Assembly: GCA_947038155.1 (NCBI GenBank)
Contig: CAMQVH010000005.1
Span: 62,001 to 126,000, forward strand
From: an uncultured Bacteroides sp.
Lineage (GTDB): Bacteria; Bacteroidota; Bacteroidia; Bacteroidales; Bacteroidaceae
Direction: 5' to 3'
Length of the DNA stretch: 64,000 bases
A program made the translations under genes and the position numbers. Numbering within the stretch: the stretch's first letter is position 1; every line of letters starts with the position of its first letter. Below, one piece after another: positions 54,982-62,772 of this stretch. The notes below the pieces were generated by a model. That model searched no databases, was not told the origin of the DNA, and saw nothing but the letters and a program-made list of their open reading frames with translations.

Positions 54982-55623
54982 ATGAAAGTAAAGAAAATTA
55001 GTGCGGCTAACGTGGAAGCTTGCTCGCTTCCTAAATTATTCGATGAAGAGAAAATAGATTTTCAGCCTATCCAGTGTGTCAACTGGGCTGAATATCCTTA
55101 CAAACCCAAAGTAATTTTTCGCATAGCTCACACGAAGGACTCTATTTTATTGCATTTTAAAGTAAAAGAAGAGAGTGTGCGTGCCCGCTATGGCGAAGAT
55201 AACGGTTCTGTATGGACAGATTCCTGTGTGGAATTCTTCTCTATACCGGCCGGCGACGGAATCTATTATAATATAGAGTGCAACTGTATCGGAACGATTC
55301 TGATTGGTGCCGGACCTGCCCGCAACGGTCGCGAACATGCTCCGAAAGACGTGACAGCTCTTGTGCAGCGGTGGTCAAGCCTGGGCAATACGCCTTTTGA
55401 AGAGCGTGTTGAAGAGACTGACTGGGAAGTTGCCTTGATTGTCCCTTACGCTGTATTCTTCAAGCATCAGATCGATTCGCTTGATGGTAAGGAACTGAAA
55501 GCCAATTTTTACAAATGTGGCGATGAATTGCAAACTCCCCATTTCCTTTCATGGAATCCGATAGAAATAGAGAAACCGGACTTCCACCGTCCCGATTTCT
55601 TCGGTACACTGGAGTTTGAATAA
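54982..55623 (+). CDS. CBM9-like carbohydrate-binding protein without signal peptide
   Basis: 213 residues from the ATG at 54982 (MKVKKISAANVEACSLPKLF); an earlier in-frame ATG at 54958 lies inside the -7 region and is unlikely. The fold signature is that of CBM9-like proteins: 'VIFRIAHTKDSILLHFKVKEESVRARY', 'VWTDSCVEFFSIP', 'YYNIECNCIGTILIG' and 'TDWEVALIVPY'. No export signal is seen, so it would be cytoplasmic, unusual for a carbohydrate-binding module. It is monocistronic and divergent from the HTCS. Whether it binds sugar is unknown. Confidence 0.75.
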   Translation: MKVKKISAANVEACSLPKLFDEEKIDFQPIQCVNWAEYPYKPKVIFRIAHTKDSILLHFKVKEESVRARYGEDNGSVWTDSCVEFFSIPAGDGIYYNIECNCIGTILIGAGPARNGREHAPKDVTALVQRWSSLGNTPFEERVEETDWEVALIVPYAVFFKHQIDSLDGKELKANFYKCGDELQTPHFLSWNPIEIEKPDFHRPDFFGTLEFE

Positions 55624-55696
55624 TCTCTGCCTTCTGGTAAGAATATAAACGATCGCCCGAATATAAAGGAATATAATGATACGGTGTCATCCATCT

Positions 55697-55736
55697 GCAA
55701 AAAAAGAAGGGTGACGCTTTTCTTTTGCATCACCCT
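55697..55736 (-). terminator. Terminator of the efflux-lpxA operon
   Basis: On the minus strand AGGGTGATGC / GCGTCACCCT (55708-55736, one mismatch) is followed by TTCTTTTTTTGC. It lies 26 bp after the lpxA-like stop at 55762. Confidence 0.85.
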
Positions 55737-55761
55737 CACCTTTGTATAAAAATCACTTTAT

Positions 55762-56532
55762 TTACTTCACAATACCTCTTTCCGAGCCTTTCACGAAGTT
55801 TACGATTGTTTCGATTTCCTCGCTCATCGGCACTTGGTCGATAATCTTCTGTACTGCATCCTGAACGCTGAAGTTGCCTTGATAAATCAAGCGGTAAGCA
55901 TTGGCGATGTGGCGGAGAATTCTTTCCGACGTGTTGCGGTGTTGTGACAGGACTACGGCATTCACTCCATGATATGCCACCGGGTTTCCCGACATGATGA
56001 CATATGGCGGCACATCCTTGGAGATACGGCATCCGCTTTGTACAAGCGTCCAGCTGCCGATGTGGCAGTATTGATGCAGGGTGACATTGCCGCTCAGGAT
56101 AACGCAATCGTCTAATGTGCATTCTCCTGCGATAGTGGTACCGATACCTACCACGCAGTTGTTGTTAATCTGTACGTCATGACAAAGATGTACTTTGTCC
56201 ATCAGGTAGTTGCCATTTCCTATTCTGGTAGCATTGCCGGCAAAGGTAGCACGGCTGATAACTACATTTTCACGAATATCATTGTTGTCCCCGATAATCA
56301 GGCTGCTTTTTTCTCCGGCATAGTGAAAGTCTTGCGGTTCCGCTCCCAGGACAGCATTCTGATGTACTTTGTTTCCTTTTCCCATTTTCGTACCTTGCAG
56401 GATACTGGCATAAGACATGATGACACAGTCATCTCCAATTTCCACATTCTTTTCGATGTAGGCAAACGGCTGGACAGTAACATTCTTGCCTAGTTTTGCT
56501 TCGGGGTCTACGTAAGCTAACGGACTAATCAT
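55762..56532 (-). CDS. LpxA-type acyl-[ACP]--UDP-N-acetylglucosamine O-acyltransferase
   Basis: 256 residues of left-handed beta-helix hexapeptide repeats with a C-terminal helical part (about 195-256). LpxA blocks are visible: 'NAVLGAEPQDFHYAGEKSSL' (ACP and substrate region), 'IGDNNDIRENVVISRAT', and His118 in 'VHLCHD' at the position of the catalytic E. coli His125. LpxA transfers the first acyl chain in lipid A synthesis. The sequence differs noticeably from what I remember of the Bacteroides lpxA beside lpxD and lpxC-fabZ, so this is probably a second copy. It is 18 bp after the outer-membrane factor gene, thus co-transcribed with the efflux system. Confidence 0.85.
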   Translation of the reverse strand: MISPLAYVDPEAKLGKNVTVQPFAYIEKNVEIGDDCVIMSYASILQGTKMGKGNKVHQNAVLGAEPQDFHYAGEKSSLIIGDNNDIRENVVISRATFAGNATRIGNGNYLMDKVHLCHDVQINNNCVVGIGTTIAGECTLDDCVILSGNVTLHQYCHIGSWTLVQSGCRISKDVPPYVIMSGNPVAYHGVNAVVLSQHRNTSERILRHIANAYRLIYQGNFSVQDAVQKIIDQVPMSEEIETIVNFVKGSERGIVK

Positions 56533-56550
56533 AATAGTATAAGTTTAAAG

Positions 56551-57954
56551 TTATTCTTCTCTTCCACCACCCAAAGCCTGGTAAAGGCTTACGACGGCCT
56601 GCATCCGGTCAAAGCAATCGGAAACCTGAGAAATCTGCGCGCTCAGGTAAGATTGTTGTGCAGACAGTACTTCCAGATAGGTTGAAGTTCCCAAGTTAAA
56701 CAATTCTTTTGTATCTTCCGAAGCTTTTTTGGCCGATTCTACCTGCATCCGGCGGGATTCTACCTTTTCGCTTGTCTTTTGGTATAAACTTAGCGCATTG
56801 CTGACTTCGCTTCCGGCGTTCAACAAGCTCTGCCGGAAGGCCAACTTCGCAGTTTCTTCCTGAGCTTTGGCAGCTTTCAGGCGGGCGATATTCTGTCCGC
56901 GGTAGAAAAGCGGCTGAGTCAGAGAGCCAATGGCGGAAGCCAATAACTTGCCCGGGTTGATAATTGCACTTCCGGCGCTGTTTGTCCATCCTGCCGAACC
57001 GCTGAGCGTGATTTGCGGATAGAAAGCGGCACGTGCCGAGTTGGTATTATAATAGCAACTTGCCAAAGCCATTTCGGCTGCTTTTACGTCCGGACGGTTG
57101 GACAGCAACTGGATAGGTACGCCTGCGGAAAGTTCGGTCGGGAGTACTTGTGCTTCCAGCACGCCGCGTTTGATGGAGTGGGGAGCCTCTCCCAAGAAAG
57201 TAGACAGGGCATTTTCAGTTTCACGGATACTCTGTTCGATATCAGGGATACTGGCAAGTACCTGAGCATAAGCAGCCTTACTTTGTTCAACTCCTGCCGA
57301 ATTAATATTGTACATGGCAGCGTCTTTCATCGCTTCCATCGTTTCAGCGTTCTGTTTCAGAATTTCAGCCGTAGCTTTGGTTATTTCCAACTGGCGGTCC
57401 AACATCATTAATGTATAATACATGTTGGCAATATTGGAGATAACTTGCGTCTGCACTGCTTGGCGGTAAGCCTTTACTTGCTTCAGGGTAACTTGTGCAT
57501 TTCGTTTGGAGTTCAGCAACTGACCGAACAAATCGACTTGCCAACTGGCAGTTACAGGCAGCGAGTAAGTTTTTGTAGCTGCGTTCTTGTCAAAGCTGCT
57601 GATTGTTCCTTGCGGAGACAGTCCCAATGACGGAGCATAAGCCAGGCGTGCCGACATCAGAGATGCTTCTGCCGCTTTTACATTCTGGGCAGCGGACAAG
57701 AGGTCGGTGTTTTGTTTCAGTCCCGCTTCGATGAGAGACTGTAGCTGTGGGTCGGTGAAGACTTCTCTCCACGGCAGGTTACCGAAGTTGGCGGTATCCG
57801 AAACCAGTGTATCATTATCCGCCATCGGGTCACGATACAGTCCGGAAGTGGTAATATCTTCGGGTCTGTCATACGACTTATAGATGTGGCAACTACTCAG
57901 GAGAGCAGTTGCGCACAACATATATAGAATCTGTTTCTTCATATCGAATTTCAT
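56551..57954 (-). CDS. Outer-membrane factor of RND efflux system (TolC/OprM type)
   Basis: 467-residue lipoprotein (lipobox LLSSC). Start ATG at 57954 overlaps the pump stop codon (TAATG), giving translational coupling; Met5 (57942) is an alternative. Two OEP repeats are visible: long alpha-helical hairpin halves with 'PWREVFTDPQLQSLIEAGLKQNTDLL' and 'AGVPIQLLSNRPDVKAAEMAL', and the C-terminal 'VSNALSLYQKTSEKVESRR'. It forms the trimeric outer-membrane exit duct for the adaptor-pump complex. Confidence 0.94.
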   Translation of the reverse strand: MKFDMKKQILYMLCATALLSSCHIYKSYDRPEDITTSGLYRDPMADNDTLVSDTANFGNLPWREVFTDPQLQSLIEAGLKQNTDLLSAAQNVKAAEASLMSARLAYAPSLGLSPQGTISSFDKNAATKTYSLPVTASWQVDLFGQLLNSKRNAQVTLKQVKAYRQAVQTQVISNIANMYYTLMMLDRQLEITKATAEILKQNAETMEAMKDAAMYNINSAGVEQSKAAYAQVLASIPDIEQSIRETENALSTFLGEAPHSIKRGVLEAQVLPTELSAGVPIQLLSNRPDVKAAEMALASCYYNTNSARAAFYPQITLSGSAGWTNSAGSAIINPGKLLASAIGSLTQPLFYRGQNIARLKAAKAQEETAKLAFRQSLLNAGSEVSNALSLYQKTSEKVESRRMQVESAKKASEDTKELFNLGTSTYLEVLSAQQSYLSAQISQVSDCFDRMQAVVSLYQALGGGREE

Positions 57955-60900
57955 TATTTAGCGTATTGTTCAATCTCAGTTACGGCATCCGTATTGTCAA
58001 TATCCTCCCATTCCATCGGTTTTACCTTCTCTTGCAGGTACTGGAAGATTACGAACAACACAGGAACGATGAAAATCTGGCAAATCATGCCGACTAACAT
58101 ACCACCGATAGAAGCCGTACCCAGTGTGCGGTTACCATGAGCACCTACGCCGAAGGCAAACATCAACGGAAGCAGTCCGACTACCATCGCCAATGATGTC
58201 ATCAAGATAGGACGGAGACGGGCACCGGCACCCAATACAGCTGCCCATGTGATGCTCATGCCCATCTTACGACGGTCGAGGGCGAACTCTACAATCAGGA
58301 TGGCATTCTTCGCCAGCAGACCCATCAACATGATTAACGCAATCTGCATATAGATATTGTTGGACATCGTGCCGAGAATCATTTTCAACATCGAGATATT
58401 GCCGATGGCACTCACTCCGTTCACAAACAGAAAGCTGCCTAACAGACCGAACGGAACGGATAGCAACACGGCCAACGGAAGTATGTAACTTTCGTACTGT
58501 GCGCTCAGCAGCAGGTAAACGAATACGAAGCAGAGGATGAAAATCAATCCAGTGGCGCTTCCACTGCTCTGTGCCTCTTCACGTGCCATACCACCCAGTT
58601 CATAGGTATAACCGGCAGGAAGGCTCTGATTGGCTACTTCCGCCAACGCTGTCAATGCCTGGCCTGATGTATAACCGCTGGCAGGAGCCACCATCACTTT
58701 CATGGAAGTGTAAAGGTTGAAACGGCTGATGATATCCGGTCCGTATACTTTGTCGATAGAAATGAACTGTGAGATAGGAGCCATTTCGCCCGAACGATTA
58801 CGAACCTTGATATTCTTCAATGATTCCAGGTTCTTGCGTGACAGCGGGTCTGACTGAATCATTACACGATACATCTTACCGAAACGGTTGAAATTGGATG
58901 CATACAGACCACCGTAATATCCCTGCATGGTAGTGAGGATATCACTCGGGCTGATACCTGCTTTCTTACAGGCTGCCGCGTCAATATCAATCATATATTG
59001 CGGGAAGTTCGGGTTGAACGTCGTTTTTGCCGAATTAATTTCGGGGCGGGCTTCCAGCGCAGCGGTATAGTCGTTGACTACATCGAAGAACTTGTTCAGG
59101 TCGCCACCCGTCTTATCCTGCATGTTCACCTCAATATCCGTGGATGCCGAGTAACCCGGAATCATCGGCGGAGCAAAGAACAATACCTGTGCTTCCTTGA
59201 TGATTTTCTGTGCACGCATATATAAGGAACCTACAATAACGTCGGAGTTCTGTATCATTGAACGTTCATCCCAGTCTTTCAGCTTGATGATGAAAGAACC
59301 GTAGGATGGTCCTTGTCCACCGATAAAGCTGAAACCGGAAATCAATGTGCGTGAAGCTACGGCAGGGTCAGCAGCAATCAGGCTGTCTACACGTGCCAGA
59401 ATCTCTTCCGAGTGGTCTTGTGATGTGCCCGGCGGCAGGGTCACGGCTCCCATCAGCGTACCGGTATCTTCGTTGGGCACCATACCTGTCGGGGTGGTGT
59501 TCATGAAGAACATAAGCAATGCGATAGAAGCAACGACCAGTCCCATAGACAACCACTTCTTCTGTATGAAGAACAATACGCGTTTCTTATAGCGTTTCAG
59601 GATCGATTCGTATGTGTCGTTGAATCTGTTTTTGAATTTATCCGTACTCATTCCGATGAGCGCCAGAATACTGAGAAGTATGAAGATGGCGGTAATGACC
59701 GGATTGATATGGAAAAGACCGAAAATCATGCCGAGAATGGCAACAAGTGTGAATGTAAGTGTGATTCCCGGATGCAGCATCTTTCCGATAGCCTCGGTAT
59801 ATCTTTTTATCATTGTTGTATGAGCAGCCTTATAGGCTGTTTTCATACGTTCTTTCAATGGAGGAACCTCTTCGGAACCTTCACCTTCCTGTTTGTGCGG
59901 TTTCAGAAGAACGGCACACAAGGCGGGGCTTAATGTCAAGGCGTTCAAGGCGGACAGACCGATAGCGATGGCCATTGTCATACCGAACTGGCGGTAGAAT
60001 GTTCCTGCCGTTCCACCCATGAAACTTACCGGAACGAACACGGCCATCATGACCAGCGTAATGGATACGATAGCACCACCCAGCTCATTCATCGCGTCAA
60101 TGGAAGCCAGACGTGCCGAAGTGTAGCCTTGGTCGAGCTTGGCGTGTACACCCTCAACGACCACGATGGCGTCATCGACCACAATCGCAATGGCAAGCAC
60201 GAGAGCACATAGCGTCAGCAAGTTCAGACTGAACCCTACCAGAGACAAGATGAAGAATGTACCGATAAGGGCTACCGGGATGGCAATGGTCGGAATCAAT
60301 GTAGAACGCAAGTCCTGCAAGAAAATATATACCACGATGAACACCAGGATAAAGGCTTCAATCAAAGTCTTCAAAACCTCATGGATAGAGGCGAACAGGA
60401 AGTCGTTGGCATTCATCGAAACGTTTATCTTCAAGCCCGACGGCAAAGTTTTCGATGCTTCGTCCAATAGTGCCTGAATGTCGCTGATGGTTTGTGTGGC
60501 GTTGGTTCCTGCCATCTGATAAACGATACAGGTTACAGCCTTATGTCCATTTACGCGGTTGGTAAAGTTGTATCCCAAGCGGTCTAACTGCACTTCGGCG
60601 ATGTCGTTCAGACGAAGCACTTCGCCGTTGGGCAGAGACTTGATGACGATGTTCTCAAACTCCTCCGGCTGTTGCAGACGGCCTTTGTAGCGGATGGTGT
60701 ATTGGAAGGTCTGGTTACTGCGTTCGCCGAACTGTCCCGGAGCAGCTTCCACGTTCTGTTCTGCCAAAGCGGCGGATACGTCGCTCGGAATCAGCTTATA
60801 TTGCGCCATTACGTCCGGACGCAGCCAGATGCGCATGGAGTAATCCTGTCCCATCACGGAGGCGTCACCCACACCCGGCACACGCTGAACTTGCGGAATC

Positions 60901-61388
60901 AGGTTGATTTTCGCATAGTTCTCGATGAACGATTCCGCATACGTGTCGGTTTCGTCATAGAGGGAGAATACCACCAGCATGGAGGTTTGGCGTTTCTGTG
61001 TTGTCACACCGACTTTGGTTACTTCGGCGGGGAGCAATCCCTGCGCCATCGAAACACGGTTTTGCACGTTGACGGCAGCCATGTCCGGGTCTGTCCCTTG
61101 TTTGAAGTAGATGGAGATTTCGCCGGAACCTGTGTTGGAGGCGGTAGAGGTCATGTACATCATGTTTTCCACACCGTTGATTTGTTCCTCGAGCGGGGCA
61201 ATCACGGAGTTCAATACGGTCGACGCGCTGGCTCCCGTATAAGTAGCCCTTACAGACACAGTAGGGGGCGCGATGTCCGGATACTGGGTGATAGGCAGCG
61301 TAGCCAATCCGATGGCACCCAGGATTACTATCAAGATGGAAATAACGGTTGATAGTACCGGACGGTTAATAAAATTATCTAATTTCAT
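57954..61388 (-). CDS. RND multidrug efflux pump (AcrB/HAE1 type) with a central insertion
   Basis: 1144 residues, about 95 more than AcrB. Opens 'FINRPVLSTVISILIVILGAIGL'. Proton-relay residues Asp405-Asp406 in 'IVVDDAIVVVEG' and Lys1027 in 'LLAKNAILIVEF' are intact. Between membrane helices 6 and 7 (about residues 496-638) the cytoplasmic linker is about 70 residues longer than in AcrB and has two added hydrophobic stretches ('ITLTFTLVAILGMIFGLFHI', 'VITAIFILLSILALIGM') followed by a second copy-like amphipathic segment. It exports hydrophobic compounds using the proton gradient with its adaptor and outer-membrane factor. The substrate is unknown. Confidence 0.95.
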   Translation of the reverse strand: MKLDNFINRPVLSTVISILIVILGAIGLATLPITQYPDIAPPTVSVRATYTGASASTVLNSVIAPLEEQINGVENMMYMTSTASNTGSGEISIYFKQGTDPDMAAVNVQNRVSMAQGLLPAEVTKVGVTTQKRQTSMLVVFSLYDETDTYAESFIENYAKINLIPQVQRVPGVGDASVMGQDYSMRIWLRPDVMAQYKLIPSDVSAALAEQNVEAAPGQFGERSNQTFQYTIRYKGRLQQPEEFENIVIKSLPNGEVLRLNDIAEVQLDRLGYNFTNRVNGHKAVTCIVYQMAGTNATQTISDIQALLDEASKTLPSGLKINVSMNANDFLFASIHEVLKTLIEAFILVFIVVYIFLQDLRSTLIPTIAIPVALIGTFFILSLVGFSLNLLTLCALVLAIAIVVDDAIVVVEGVHAKLDQGYTSARLASIDAMNELGGAIVSITLVMMAVFVPVSFMGGTAGTFYRQFGMTMAIAIGLSALNALTLSPALCAVLLKPHKQEGEGSEEVPPLKERMKTAYKAAHTTMIKRYTEAIGKMLHPGITLTFTLVAILGMIFGLFHINPVITAIFILLSILALIGMSTDKFKNRFNDTYESILKRYKKRVLFFIQKKWLSMGLVVASIALLMFFMNTTPTGMVPNEDTGTLMGAVTLPPGTSQDHSEEILARVDSLIAADPAVASRTLISGFSFIGGQGPSYGSFIIKLKDWDERSMIQNSDVIVGSLYMRAQKIIKEAQVLFFAPPMIPGYSASTDIEVNMQDKTGGDLNKFFDVVNDYTAALEARPEINSAKTTFNPNFPQYMIDIDAAACKKAGISPSDILTTMQGYYGGLYASNFNRFGKMYRVMIQSDPLSRKNLESLKNIKVRNRSGEMAPISQFISIDKVYGPDIISRFNLYTSMKVMVAPASGYTSGQALTALAEVANQSLPAGYTYELGGMAREEAQSSGSATGLIFILCFVFVYLLLSAQYESYILPLAVLLSVPFGLLGSFLFVNGVSAIGNISMLKMILGTMSNNIYMQIALIMLMGLLAKNAILIVEFALDRRKMGMSITWAAVLGAGARLRPILMTSLAMVVGLLPLMFAFGVGAHGNRTLGTASIGGMLVGMICQIFIVPVLFVIFQYLQEKVKPMEWEDIDNTDAVTEIEQYAK

Positions 61389-61404
61389 ACGGTTATCTAA
61401 GTTA

Positions 61405-62580
61405 TTAATTGAAAGCAGTAGCTAAATTTCCTTCGCGTTGGTCTTTCAAGTGCTGTTGATAGTTCGCTTCTTTCTGAGCCGGTGTGATAGGCTGTACAGT
61501 CTGACCGTCTTTCAAGCTTTGTACGCCTTCGATTACGATTTTGTCTCCTGCGTTCAAGCCGGAAGTAACGAGATATTCTTTTCCGTTATCCAGGTTGAAA
61601 ATATTGATTTCCGTATATTTCACAGTGTTGTCCGGTTGGAGGACATAAACGAACTTCTTATCTTGGATTTCTACTGTTGCAGACTGCGGTATGCTGATAA
61701 CGTTGTCCATAGTATAAGGAATCAGTACGTTTGCCGTACCGCCGCTACGCAAGATGTGCTCCTTGTTCGGGAAGATGGCACGCATGCTTACAGAACCGGT
61801 GCTTTGGTCGATAACTCCCGTGATGGCGTCCACTTTACCTTCAATGCTGTATTCGGTACCGTCAATCAACTGTAATTTAATAGCCGGTATTTTGCTGATT
61901 TCTTCTTTGATAGTGCTTCCTGACTTGGTCATAGCCAACAGTTCTTTTTCTGTCATTGAGAAATATACATATACTTCATCAATTTCGGAAACGGTAGTCA
62001 TCGGAGTGGCGATAGAAGGGCTTACCAATGCTCCCAAACGATAAGGGATATTATTGATGACACCGTCGGAAGGACTCTTCACCTGTGTGAATGAGAGGTT
62101 TTGCCGGGCAGTAGTCAACTGTGCCTTTGCCTGCGCCAACTGTGCCTGAGACTGTGCCAGTGTATTTTCAGCCATCGACAGGTCATAATCACTGATGATG
62201 TTCTTCCTGTTCAGTTCACGCTTGTTGTCCACCGTAATCTGTTGGGTGCGTACTGCCGCTTCTGCCGTAGCAACGGCTGCTTGGGCTGTGCGTACTGCCG
62301 CTTCGTACTGTGTAGGGTCAATGATGAACAGGACTTGTCCCTTACGGACACTTGCTCCTTCGTCTACACACAGTTTGGTGATGAAGCCCGATACTTGCGG
62401 ACGGATTTCTACGTCTTGTTTGCCTTTAATAGTAGCCGGATAAGCTGTCGTTAGATTTGCAGTTGACTTTTGTAACTCCTGTACTGCATACTCGGGGACT
62501 TTTCCCGTGTCATTTCCCTTATTGCCGCAACTGGACAGAAGGGCTAAGCAAAATGCAAATAAAACAATTCTACTTTTCAT
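61405..62580 (-). CDS. RND efflux periplasmic adaptor (membrane fusion protein)
   Basis: 391 residues from Met at 62580 (MKSRIVLFAFCLALLSSCGN, lipobox LLSSC); the ATG at 62589 adds three residues. Structure: lipoyl half-motifs ('VEIRPQVSGFITKLCVDEGASVRKGQVLF' and 'VKSPSDGVINNIPYRLGALV') around an alpha-helical hairpin (about 95-165), then beta-barrel and membrane-proximal domains. First gene of the operon; 16 bp separate it from the pump. It bridges pump and outer-membrane factor. Confidence 0.94.
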   Translation of the reverse strand: MKSRIVLFAFCLALLSSCGNKGNDTGKVPEYAVQELQKSTANLTTAYPATIKGKQDVEIRPQVSGFITKLCVDEGASVRKGQVLFIIDPTQYEAAVRTAQAAVATAEAAVRTQQITVDNKRELNRKNIISDYDLSMAENTLAQSQAQLAQAKAQLTTARQNLSFTQVKSPSDGVINNIPYRLGALVSPSIATPMTTVSEIDEVYVYFSMTEKELLAMTKSGSTIKEEISKIPAIKLQLIDGTEYSIEGKVDAITGVIDQSTGSVSMRAIFPNKEHILRSGGTANVLIPYTMDNVISIPQSATVEIQDKKFVYVLQPDNTVKYTEINIFNLDNGKEYLVTSGLNAGDKIVIEGVQSLKDGQTVQPITPAQKEANYQQHLKDQREGNLATAFN

Positions 62581-62660
62581 ACTTCTCATTTATCTGTTTT
62601 TTTTAATTATGCGTTTTGTTGAACGTGTGTCATTCTCTTGTATAAAAGGGGGGATTTAAG

Positions 62661-62703
62661 GAATAAAAGCCGGAAACTAATTCAGATAAATCAGTTTCCG
62701 GCT
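62661..62703 (-). terminator. Terminator of the GH2 gene
   Basis: Perfect 11-bp stem AGCCGGAAACT / AGTTTCCGGCT (62668-62678 and 62693-62703). On the minus strand it is followed by TTTTATTCC. It lies about 70 bp after the GH2 stop. Confidence 0.75.
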
Positions 62704-62772
62704 GCAAAAGTACAGTAATTTCGCTATTCTTGTACTCTGATACCGTGTTTTTTAACGATGTTTTTTACTTCA

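Noticed and set aside
60672-61352. 226-codon open frame on the plus strand
   Set aside because: It is antisense to the RND pump. Its translation is His/Arg/Gly-rich in the manner of a mirrored frame, with no domain features.
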